Below are positions 52,455-59,611 of a stretch of 64,000 nucleotides of DNA, piece after piece. This stretch comes from an uncultured Prevotella sp. Lineage in GTDB: Bacteria > Bacteroidota > Bacteroidia > Bacteroidales > Bacteroidaceae. The first letter of the stretch is position 1; each line of letters starts with the position of its first letter. The stretch lies in assembly GCA_934196725.1 (NCBI GenBank), contig CAKPWR010000005.1:1-64000 (forward strand), given 5' to 3'. A program made the translations under genes and the position numbers. The notes beneath the pieces are model-generated. The model made no database searches. It was given only the letters and a program-made list of their open reading frames with translations, and was not told where the DNA came from.

Positions 52455-53645
52455 CTATGGGATGATAATGCGGAAGGTGGTGATTCCCTGTGCCTTGTCC
52501 TGATGGAGCGAGAGGCTGCCGCCGCTTACTCGCATGATCTGGCGGGAGAGGGAGAGACCGATTCCGCTTCCTTCCGGCTTCGTGGTGAAGAACGGGATGA
52601 AAATGTGGGAGGCTACATCTTCGGGGATGAGACCGGCGTTGTTGCTCACGTCGATGATGATGGATTCCTGGGCATTGGCGTAGGCTTGGAGACGGATAAA
52701 TGCCTTCTTGCTTGCCGCGGATTGCAAATCTGCGGAGCGGCATTCCTGCTTGTCTTCTCTTTCCTTTTCCCTGAAAGCTTCTACGGCATTCTTCAGAAGA
52801 TTCGTTACCACGTGAGAGAGGAGGCTCTCATCGGCATAAACCAGCAAATCCTTGGGAGAAACTTCTATCTCTACTTCGTGGTTGCAGAGCAACGCCATTC
52901 TTTCCAGAAATGGCTCTACATAGAAGAGAGCAGGCTGAGGCTGGGGAACATGGGTGAAACGGCGATAGTTGTTGACGAAAGCCAACAGTTCGGTTCCCGT
53001 TTTATGGATGGTTTCCAAGCCTTGCTTCAGGTCTTTATCCTCTGTAACCCGGGTAAGCAGAGTCTCGCTCAGCGAAGTAACCGGCGTGATGGTATTCATG
53101 ATTTCATGGGTCAGCACACGAATCAGCTTGATCCAAGAATCCACTTCCTGATTGCTCAGCTCGTGGCTCACGTCGCTCAGGGCGATGATGCGCACGTGCT
53201 TGTCTTTCAGCATGGCTTGCGTCTCATGCTTTGCCAGGTGTTCATCCTTCAGTTTCTCTTTTACCTGGTTCATGTGGGTAAGCACATCCGTATCGAGCAA
53301 CCGGAGGGCTGCCTGGTTGTGCTGCAGGATGTTGTCGTGACTATCCACCACCAGGATGCCCGTATCCACCGCATTCAGAATCTGCTCGTAATATTTCTCC
53401 CGATCCATCTGCTCCTCTCTCGTATGTTGCAGGAAGAGCTTGATGCGGTTGAGTGATTTGTGCAGAATCTTATCTTCCTTAAACCCCTTCTCCGTAGGAA
53501 AGTTGAAGGAGAAATCCCCATTATCTATCGCATCAAAAAGGAAGGTTACCTTCTTGATGTTCCGGCGATAGTGGCGGTAGAGGCGAATGTAACCCACTAT
53601 AGCCACTAGCAAAAGCACGATAATTATAATTAGTTTATAATCCAT
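52455..53645 (-). CDS. Sensor histidine kinase with PAS-like domain
   Basis: 396 residues starting MDYKLIIIIVLLLVAIVGYI, one membrane helix only. A PAS-like region follows (QILNAVDTGILVVDSHDNILQHNQAALRLL at about 88-117), then the H-box with H180 (RVLTHEIMN) and the ATP-binding domain (NLLKNAVEAF, FTTKPEGSGIGLSLSRQ). It has no periplasmic sensor. The start overlaps the end of the regulator gene by 11 bases, which supports a coupled pair. It is closely related to the kinase at 37948. Confidence 0.92.
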   Translation of the reverse strand: MDYKLIIIIVLLLVAIVGYIRLYRHYRRNIKKVTFLFDAIDNGDFSFNFPTEKGFKEDKILHKSLNRIKLFLQHTREEQMDREKYYEQILNAVDTGILVVDSHDNILQHNQAALRLLDTDVLTHMNQVKEKLKDEHLAKHETQAMLKDKHVRIIALSDVSHELSNQEVDSWIKLIRVLTHEIMNTITPVTSLSETLLTRVTEDKDLKQGLETIHKTGTELLAFVNNYRRFTHVPQPQPALFYVEPFLERMALLCNHEVEIEVSPKDLLVYADESLLSHVVTNLLKNAVEAFREKEREDKQECRSADLQSAASKKAFIRLQAYANAQESIIIDVSNNAGLIPEDVASHIFIPFFTTKPEGSGIGLSLSRQIMRVSGGSLSLHQDKAQGITTFRIIIP

Positions 53646-54999
53646 ATCGCTTAATCTTATTATAAAGCGTCTGGCGGGAAATGCCCAGTCTTGCGGCAAC
53701 CACCGACAGGTTTCCCTCACATTCCCTGATGGTTTTCTCTATCATTCGGCTCTCCATCTCGTCGAGCGTCTGAACCTCTTCCAGGGGCTTCTCTCTTTTC
53801 TGCTGGTTTCCGCCGTCAATATCTTCGGCAGAAATCATTCCGCCATCAGATAGAATCACGGCTTTCTCGATGGCGTGCTGAAGTTCACGGATGTTTCCGT
53901 ACCATGGCAAACTGGTAAGTTTTTTCTCAGCCTCTTCCGAAAGACGGAGATTCACCTTATTATATAAATCGCCATATTGACGGAGGAATCTTTCTGCCAG
54001 CGGAACGATGTCTGATTTTCTCTGTCTCAGGGCAGGCAATTCCAGATGGATGGTGTTGATGCGATAGAGCAGATCCTCTCTGAATTCGCCATCGTTTACC
54101 ATCTGCTGCAGGTTGCGGTTGGTGGCGCAAACCAGTCGCACGTTGATGGGAATCTGCGTACTTCCGCCCACTCTTACGATGCTTCTGCGTTGCAGGGCGG
54201 TAAGGAGTTTTGCCTGAAGACCATAGGATAGGTTTCCTATCTCATCCAGGAAGATGGTACTGCCGTCGGCAAGCTCAAACTTGCCCGGTTTATCCACCTT
54301 GGCATCGGTAAAGGCACCCTTCACATGACCGAAGAGCTCGCTCTCGAAAAGGGTTTCCGTAATGGCTCCCATATCCACAGGCAGCATTTTCTTTCCACAT
54401 CTTGTGGATAAACGATGTATCTCGTTGGCTAACACCTCTTTACCCGTTCCGTTTTCGCCTGTAATGAGGATATTTGCATCGGTTGCGGCAACTTTTTCCA
54501 CAATATTTCTCAAATTGTTCATAACTTCGCTATCTCCCCAATACATAGCGCTTTGCGTATCTTTTCCACCTGGTTTTCCACCATTTCTGTTAATAACGTT
54601 ATCCACAGCCTTGTTCTTATCCCTAGCCTCTACCAGCGTACGGATCATCTTCTCGTTTTCAAAAGGCTTCACGATGAAGTCGGCGGCACCTTCCTTGATG
54701 CCTGTTACGGCAAGTTGGATGTCGGCATAGGCGGTAAAGAGCACCACCTCGGTTTTCGGGCTGAGGCTCTTGATTTCCCTGAGCCAGTACAGTCCCTCGT
54801 TTCCCGAATTGATTCCGCTGGAGAAGTTCATGTCGAGCAGCACCACGTCGGGATGCTCCTCTCTCAGCTTGGCTGGGATGGAGTTAGGGTTGGCGATGGT
54901 GATGATGCCATCGAATATGGGTTCCAGCAGCATCCTTACCGTAGTAAGAATGTTGCGGTTGTCATCAACAATCAATATCGTTCCTTGTTTCTTAATCAT
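53635..54999 (-). CDS. Sigma-54-dependent response regulator, NtrC family
   Basis: 454 residues: receiver with D56 (LLDMNFS) and K111 (VKPF), AAA+ sigma-54 activator domain with Walker A GENGTGKE at 181-188 and the sigma-54-contacting loop GAFTDA (228-233; usual form GAFTGA), and a Fis-type HTH (LSVVAARLGISRQTLYNKIKRYG). It should hydrolyse ATP to open sigma-54 promoters. Candidate targets are the TTGGCACG promoter at 43005 and its own gene, which has a GTCTAAT/ATTAGAC palindrome at 55041. A TAACTTTG element at 55004-55011 lies so close to the ATG that the transcript would be nearly leaderless. Confidence 0.94.
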   Translation of the reverse strand: MIKKQGTILIVDDNRNILTTVRMLLEPIFDGIITIANPNSIPAKLREEHPDVVLLDMNFSSGINSGNEGLYWLREIKSLSPKTEVVLFTAYADIQLAVTGIKEGAADFIVKPFENEKMIRTLVEARDKNKAVDNVINRNGGKPGGKDTQSAMYWGDSEVMNNLRNIVEKVAATDANILITGENGTGKEVLANEIHRLSTRCGKKMLPVDMGAITETLFESELFGHVKGAFTDAKVDKPGKFELADGSTIFLDEIGNLSYGLQAKLLTALQRRSIVRVGGSTQIPINVRLVCATNRNLQQMVNDGEFREDLLYRINTIHLELPALRQRKSDIVPLAERFLRQYGDLYNKVNLRLSEEAEKKLTSLPWYGNIRELQHAIEKAVILSDGGMISAEDIDGGNQQKREKPLEEVQTLDEMESRMIEKTIRECEGNLSVVAARLGISRQTLYNKIKRYGL

Positions 55000-55040
55000 G
55001 GTGCAAAGTTACGAAATATCATAGAAAAGTGGTAATGATT

Positions 55041-55055
55041 GTCTAATAATTAGAC
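55041..55055. promoter_or_regulatory. Palindrome GTCTAAT-A-ATTAGAC upstream of the NtrC-type gene
   Basis: A perfect 15-bp dyad, 30 bases upstream of the regulator's -7 element. The half-sites are the inner half-sites of the repeat at 42911-42950. Autoregulation by the regulator is the likely use. Confidence 0.7.
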
Positions 55056-55059
55056 GAAA

Positions 55060-55122
55060 AAATGCCGATAGTGGCGCCAAAAGTTACTTTTCTGGTAGCT
55101 TTTGGCACCCTTATCGGCACTT
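55060..55122 (-). terminator. Terminator after the TonB receptor gene
   Basis: AATGCCGATAGTGGCGCCAA pairs, with few mismatches, with TTGGCACCCTTATCGGCACTT around a central loop; on the minus strand a T-run follows. It isolates the receptor gene from the regulator. Confidence 0.8.
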
Positions 55123-55175
55123 ATTTATTCTAAATTCTGATTTCTGATGCAGAATTGCTTATTCTAAAAGAAGAA

Positions 55176-57467
55176 TTACAACTCTATAGGAACCACTACC
55201 TTTATGCTGAAGTTGCGGCCCATATTGTAAACGCCTCTTCTGCCTGTAACCTGGTTTACGTCAAGATACTTTAGACGGCTCAGGTGGTTCTGGTAAGCAC
55301 GGTTGGTAAGGTTCTCGCCCGAAAGATAGAGCGAGAGAAGGCGCTTGCCATGGAGCTTCACGTCGGTACCGGCATACATATTTAATAAGGTGTACGATGG
55401 CGTAGCGGTCTCCGTCTCGTTGGCTGCGAAATAATGGTTCTGGCGGAGATTGCAATCCATCTGCAGCTTTACGAAGAGATGGTCGAAAATCTTGCCGTCG
55501 CAGACAAACTCATACCTTACATCCGAAACCCAGCGAGGGGCAGGGGTGAATGGCAGATACTTTGATTCGGATGGCTGATGCAACTGAACCGAGTTGACAT
55601 AGGAGAAGGTGTTGCCGAAATGCAGACGCTCCACAGGATGGATGTCGATGCTCGCCTCACCACCCAGAATGCGGGCGTCGCCCGAAGTAAACTGATAGGC
55701 TGGCGTGTCGTCGATGAGGACAGGCTGATCGTTCTCATCTGCCAACTTCTCGCTATAGATGTAATGGTTGATGCGATTGGCAAACAGCGAGAGCTCTGCC
55801 GAAATGATAGGCGAAGAATAATCCAGACCAAGGTCGAATTGCCAGCTGTTTTCCGGCTTCAGACTGGTATTTCCCAATTCGTATCGCTGGGTTCCCTCGT
55901 GCACACCATTCGATGATAATTCGCTGATGTTTGGAGCACGGAATCCTCTTGCCAGGTTCAGCTTCAGATTGAAATCGGGCAGGATTTCATAAGCCAATCC
56001 GATGCTTCCGGTTACTCCCTCAAAGCTGCGCTTAAAGGCTTGAAAACGGAAAGAACCATTTGATTCAGAACCATTTAAGACAAATCCATTCCAATCTGAA
56101 CGATGCGAATCTGTATCATCCTCTTCTCTCAAAGCCTCGCTGTGCAGATGGCGATGATCGTATCTGATTCCGCCGCTCAGGTTCAGTTTGCCTATCTCCT
56201 TGCTCACCGTGGCAAATACACCATAATCGAAGAGATGATAGGCTGGAATCAGAAATTCAGAACCTTTATTAATCGACTGCTGCCACATGCCGTTGATGCC
56301 CGTAGAAAACTTCCAGCCATTCATTTCCGGCGAGAGATAATGCAGGTCGTAATTCACGGTATGGAGCATGAAGTCGAGTCCGCATTCCTTCGGATTCTCT
56401 TCCTCCTCAAACTCCTGACGGCGGTTCTGCTGATAACCCAGAAGGAGTTTCAGATTGCCGTCGCCCAGGAACCAGGAATTGTCGAGCACAGCCTTGTAAT
56501 GATGAATCTGCTGATAAGGCATCGGCTTGCCGTAACTCTTGGCATCGTAGCCTTCCGGAATTTCCAGTTCGCCCGTTTTCTCATCTCTTTCTCCCTCTAC
56601 GATGCCCGGAGTGAGATGATAATAATCGAGTGTGAGATGCGAATGCCCCTGGCGGTAGTTCCAGCCTAGAAGCTGCGAGAATGCCTGCTCTCTGAGTGAT
56701 GAACCGAATACATAACCATCGTATTTATTCTTGTAGGCATGCGCCATCTTTCCGCTGTAGCGGGTGTTCCAGACGAATCCGCCCTGGTTGCCGGCAAAGT
56801 TGAGCGAATAGTCAAAAAGTCCGTTGTTGGTTTGATAACCCGTAGAGAAATTTGCTCTCATGTCGCCCTTGGCAAGGGTAGGAGCGGAGTGGAAGATAAG
56901 TACGCCTGCCATCGCATCCGAGCCATACATGAGGCTTGCCGGACCTTTCAGAATCTCTACGGAATGAACCGAAGCGGGGTCGATTTCTATTCCGTGTTCA
57001 TCGCCCCATTGCTGACCTTCCTGTCGGATACCATCGTTCACCACAACCACGCGGTTATAGCCCAAGCCCCGGATTACGGGCTTTGAGATTCCGCTTCCCG
57101 TGGTAATCTGCGAAACGCCTGGCTGGTGGGCGATGGCGTCGATGATGTTGGTAGAAGGCTGCATTTCGAGCTGGCGGGCAGAGACAAAGGAGATAGGTGC
57201 CGGCGATTGCTTCAGCTTCTGGCTGCCCGTCAAGCCTGTTACCACCACTTCGTTCAGTTTGACGCTCGATTCCGTCAGCGGCTGGTGTCTGGTAGAATCG
57301 CTTGCTTCCTCTTCATGAATGTTAGTTTCTTCTTCATGAATACCTGCTTCATTTTCCCGAATATTCGTTTCCTCCTTATCATGATTTGCTTCGTTTATAG
57401 CCATAGCAGGGGCTGTCGCCGACGAGCACAGGCTCATCAGCAATATTGAATTCAATATTGTTCTCAT
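55176..57467 (-). CDS. TonB-dependent outer-membrane receptor (metal type)
   Basis: 763 residues. Signal peptide (ILLMSLCSSATAPAMA), then an unusual repeat of Glu/His/Asn-rich segments (NIRENEAGIHEEETNIHEEE at about 35-55), the TonB box-like region (VKLNEVVVTGL), the plug (ISKPVIRGLGYNRVVVVNDGIRQEGQQWGDEHGIEIDPASVHSVEILKGPASLMYGSDAMAG) and a 22-strand barrel that ends ..NFSIKVVVPIEL. The plug sequence is that of receptors such as ZnuD and CirA-like metal/heme/siderophore transporters. The His/Glu motif may bind metal before uptake. It is downstream of a small His/Cys-rich gene, 39 bases apart, in one operon. Confidence 0.93.
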   Translation of the reverse strand: MRTILNSILLMSLCSSATAPAMAINEANHDKEETNIRENEAGIHEEETNIHEEEASDSTRHQPLTESSVKLNEVVVTGLTGSQKLKQSPAPISFVSARQLEMQPSTNIIDAIAHQPGVSQITTGSGISKPVIRGLGYNRVVVVNDGIRQEGQQWGDEHGIEIDPASVHSVEILKGPASLMYGSDAMAGVLIFHSAPTLAKGDMRANFSTGYQTNNGLFDYSLNFAGNQGGFVWNTRYSGKMAHAYKNKYDGYVFGSSLREQAFSQLLGWNYRQGHSHLTLDYYHLTPGIVEGERDEKTGELEIPEGYDAKSYGKPMPYQQIHHYKAVLDNSWFLGDGNLKLLLGYQQNRRQEFEEEENPKECGLDFMLHTVNYDLHYLSPEMNGWKFSTGINGMWQQSINKGSEFLIPAYHLFDYGVFATVSKEIGKLNLSGGIRYDHRHLHSEALREEDDTDSHRSDWNGFVLNGSESNGSFRFQAFKRSFEGVTGSIGLAYEILPDFNLKLNLARGFRAPNISELSSNGVHEGTQRYELGNTSLKPENSWQFDLGLDYSSPIISAELSLFANRINHYIYSEKLADENDQPVLIDDTPAYQFTSGDARILGGEASIDIHPVERLHFGNTFSYVNSVQLHQPSESKYLPFTPAPRWVSDVRYEFVCDGKIFDHLFVKLQMDCNLRQNHYFAANETETATPSYTLLNMYAGTDVKLHGKRLLSLYLSGENLTNRAYQNHLSRLKYLDVNQVTGRRGVYNMGRNFSIKVVVPIEL

Positions 57468-57506
57468 TATGTTATTTATTACCTTATTCTGTTAATATTC
57501 AATTAT

Positions 57507-57872
57507 TTATAAAAACAGATAATAAGGTGGGGCACGGGTAGATTTTACCCCCTTCGCCCTGCACAAGCAAGGAGAGCAGAAGGCATGGCGAGGGGAGAGA
57601 TGGTGCACGGCGATGGCTACCCAAACCACGAGGGATGGAGCCAGATAAGGAGTGCTTTGCAATTGGCAAAGCACACAGTCGTGCATGGTATTCTGCAGGG
57701 CTATCAGATGCCCGTCGTGATGAACATGATGGGCACAATCGGCACAATAGAAATCAGCATGAGTTCCCTGCGCTTCACCATGATGGTGAAACGTAACGGC
57801 AAGCAGCATCGGCAGGTAAACCAATAGCAGCAGCCAGGAAATCCTGATTCTCTTATGCGTTATCCTCTGCAT
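57507..57872 (-). CDS. Small His/Cys-rich protein, DUF2946-like
   Basis: 121 residues. The N-terminus has a signal/anchor (WLLLLVYLPMLLAVTFHHHG), followed by metal-ligand clusters: TFHHHGEAQGTH, FYCADCAHHVHHDGH and HDCVLCQLQ. The last part contains a second hydrophobic stretch (LAPSLVVWVAIAV) and a Cys pair. It resembles small DUF2946-type proteins that accompany metal TonB receptors. Promoter TATCTTTG at 57902-57909. The role is inferred from the operon with the receptor at 55176: metal (Zn or Cu) sensing or delivery. Confidence 0.75.
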   Translation of the reverse strand: MQRITHKRIRISWLLLLVYLPMLLAVTFHHHGEAQGTHADFYCADCAHHVHHDGHLIALQNTMHDCVLCQLQSTPYLAPSLVVWVAIAVHHLSPRHAFCSPCLCRAKGVKSTRAPPYYLFL

Positions 57873-57901
57873 TTATCTACAGTCTTCTGTATTTTCATTT
57901 G

Positions 57902-57909
57902 CAAAGATA
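57902..57909 (-). promoter_or_regulatory. Promoter of the metal-uptake operon
   Basis: TATCTTTG followed by C on the minus strand, 30 bases upstream of the small gene. No Zur-like box was recognised. Confidence 0.55.
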
Positions 57910-57968
57910 ATGCAAAGTTCTTCTTTTCAGCTGTGATTATTCTTTGAATTTCGATATTTTAACGAAAA

Positions 57969-59294
57969 TTATCTGTTTTCCAGCAGAAAAGCCATGTAGA
58001 GGGGAAGAATGAGAGTTTGTGGGGCTGTACCCACATTTACATCTCCCAGTTTGATGGCTTGAGATACGTGATACTTTTCGGGATTCGAAAGGATGGTCTT
58101 GGCACTTTTGATGTTTCCGTTGCTCGCCTTTACTTCTACCAATGTGCATTCGCCTTCGTATCTTGTAACAAAGTCGATTTCCAAACCCGAATCCTTGCGG
58201 AAATAATAGAGCTTACGATTCATCTTGCCAAAGATGTCGGCCACTAGATTTTCAAAGATGGCTCCCTTGTATCCATAGAGATTGCCTTGCAGAATGTCAG
58301 CTGCTGTTCCTGGTTCAAGCATACTGATGAAAAGCCCCGTATCTGCCATGTAAACCTTAAACTGGTCGGGGATGGAGTTGCCATCAAGCGGGAGCTCGGG
58401 CGCTGACAGGTTGTAGCAACGGCGGATAATGCCTGCATCTTCTATCCATTGCAAACTGCCCTGATAGTCACGTCCTCTTCCGTTGGGGCGTACCGTGGCG
58501 TATGCGAATTTCTTGTTTTCCTTACTCAGTTGACGTGGAATTGACTCGAAGCATTCTCTGATTCTCGACTTGTCTGCTTGTGGAGCATATTTCAGCATAT
58601 CTACTTTATATTCTTCGATGATGGCTTGCTGCATCCGTAGCACGTTTTGCATATTATGAGTTTCCATAAATACGCTCACGGCTCTTGGCATTCCGCCAAC
58701 AATGCAATATTGCAGCAGCAGTTGGCGCATTCTTTCGTGGATGGCTTCTTGTACTGGAGTCTTTTCTTCCAGGCAGCGATACAGGTAGTCGATGGTCATT
58801 TCCTTAATGCCATTTGCCCAGAGCCATTCCTCAAAATCCATTGGATACATGTCTATGATAGTTTCGTAACCTACAGGAATTGGAGCCTCTGACGAAGCAT
58901 TGGTATGGTAACCGCTGACTCCCAGCAGGGAACCCGTACCGATGACGTCGTATCTGCCATCAGTCTTGAAGAATTTCAAGGCTGTGCGGGCACGTGGGCA
59001 TTCCTGTATCTCGTCAAAGATGATACAGGTCTTGCCCGATACGAAATTGACATCAGGTATTAAGGTAGAAAGTGTCATGCAGAGAAGATCGATGTCCAGA
59101 CCACCATCAAATACCGACTTGTATTCTGGGTGCTGGAAAAAGTCTAGATACACAACATGCTCATAATTCTTATGGGCAAAATCGAGTACCGAGAATGTCT
59201 TTCCGCATTGGCGACATCCTTTGATGATGAGAGGCATTTTGTGCTCATCACTCTTCCATTCTTTGAGATATTTCTCGATTTTTCGTTTAAACAT
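57969..59294 (-). CDS. AAA family ATPase with C-terminal DUF4143 domain
   Basis: 441 residues. Walker A GCRQCGKT at 26-33, Walker B CIIFDEIQECPRA, sensor GTGSLLGV, and a C-terminal DUF4143 nuclease-like domain (FRKDSGLEIDFVTRYEGECTLVEVKASNG; D and E-x-K pattern of restriction-type folds). The family is abundant in Bacteroidota and archaea, function unknown. The long leader (about 125 nt) holds three 33-bp repeats. It is divergent from the TonB receptor at 59612. Confidence 0.92.
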   Translation of the reverse strand: MFKRKIEKYLKEWKSDEHKMPLIIKGCRQCGKTFSVLDFAHKNYEHVVYLDFFQHPEYKSVFDGGLDIDLLCMTLSTLIPDVNFVSGKTCIIFDEIQECPRARTALKFFKTDGRYDVIGTGSLLGVSGYHTNASSEAPIPVGYETIIDMYPMDFEEWLWANGIKEMTIDYLYRCLEEKTPVQEAIHERMRQLLLQYCIVGGMPRAVSVFMETHNMQNVLRMQQAIIEEYKVDMLKYAPQADKSRIRECFESIPRQLSKENKKFAYATVRPNGRGRDYQGSLQWIEDAGIIRRCYNLSAPELPLDGNSIPDQFKVYMADTGLFISMLEPGTAADILQGNLYGYKGAIFENLVADIFGKMNRKLYYFRKDSGLEIDFVTRYEGECTLVEVKASNGNIKSAKTILSNPEKYHVSQAIKLGDVNVGTAPQTLILPLYMAFLLENR

Positions 59295-59340
59295 CTGTTT
59301 TATAATGATTTATGATGTACGGCTCTTGATGCTGCACACG

Positions 59341-59422
59341 TTTTTCAAGGGACTTTTCTTGAAACCTTGCACGTTTTTCAAGGGACTTTTTGTTCTGTTC
59401 TGCCACTTTTTCAAGGGACTTT
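59341..59422. repeat. Three 33-bp tandem repeats in the leader of the ATPase gene
   Basis: The core TTTTTCAAGGGACTTT recurs at 59341, 59374 and 59407 with exactly 33-base spacing; the intervening 17 bases are less conserved. The ATPase promoter TATCTTTG (minus, 59429-59436) is just beyond the last unit, so all copies are transcribed. Confidence 0.85.
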
Positions 59423-59441
59423 CGGTTGCAAAGATACTATT

Positions 59442-59492
59442 TTTCCTTCTAAAAAGGAAAGAAATAGGTAATTATTTCTTTTTAAAAGGAAA
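59442..59492. repeat. 52-bp inverted repeat element, left copy
   Basis: TTTCCTTCTAAAAAGGAAA followed by TTTCTTTTTAAAAGGAAA with an inner AATTATT; it folds on itself and recurs at 63890-63941. The gene-free stretch 59295-59611 contains this, the 33-bp repeats and two divergent promoters. Confidence 0.85.
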
Positions 59493-59521
59493 AAACTTTC
59501 CTTTCTCTCCAATTATTTTTG

Positions 59522-59529
59522 TACTTTTG
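59522..59529 (+). promoter_or_regulatory. Promoter of the TonB-sigma-FecR operon, -7 element
   Basis: TACTTTTG followed by C. It shows that the Met at 59519 cannot be the start and favours 59612. Confidence 0.65.
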
Positions 59530-59611
59530 CAACATTATTTTGAAAATAGGCGTACCCGATTCCAGGGGGATGTTGTATTATGAACAAAGTAGAATCATAA
59601 AAACAAGAAAA

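Noticed and set aside
59341..59422. CRISPR-like spacing of 16-base repeats
   Set aside because: Only three copies, 17-base intervals that resemble each other, no cas genes; it is a 33-bp tandem repeat in a leader.
59221..59583. 120-codon open frame over the ATPase leader repeats
   Set aside because: Its repeated FFKGLF peptides come from the 33-bp DNA repeats, and the frame overlaps the promoters of both flanking genes.
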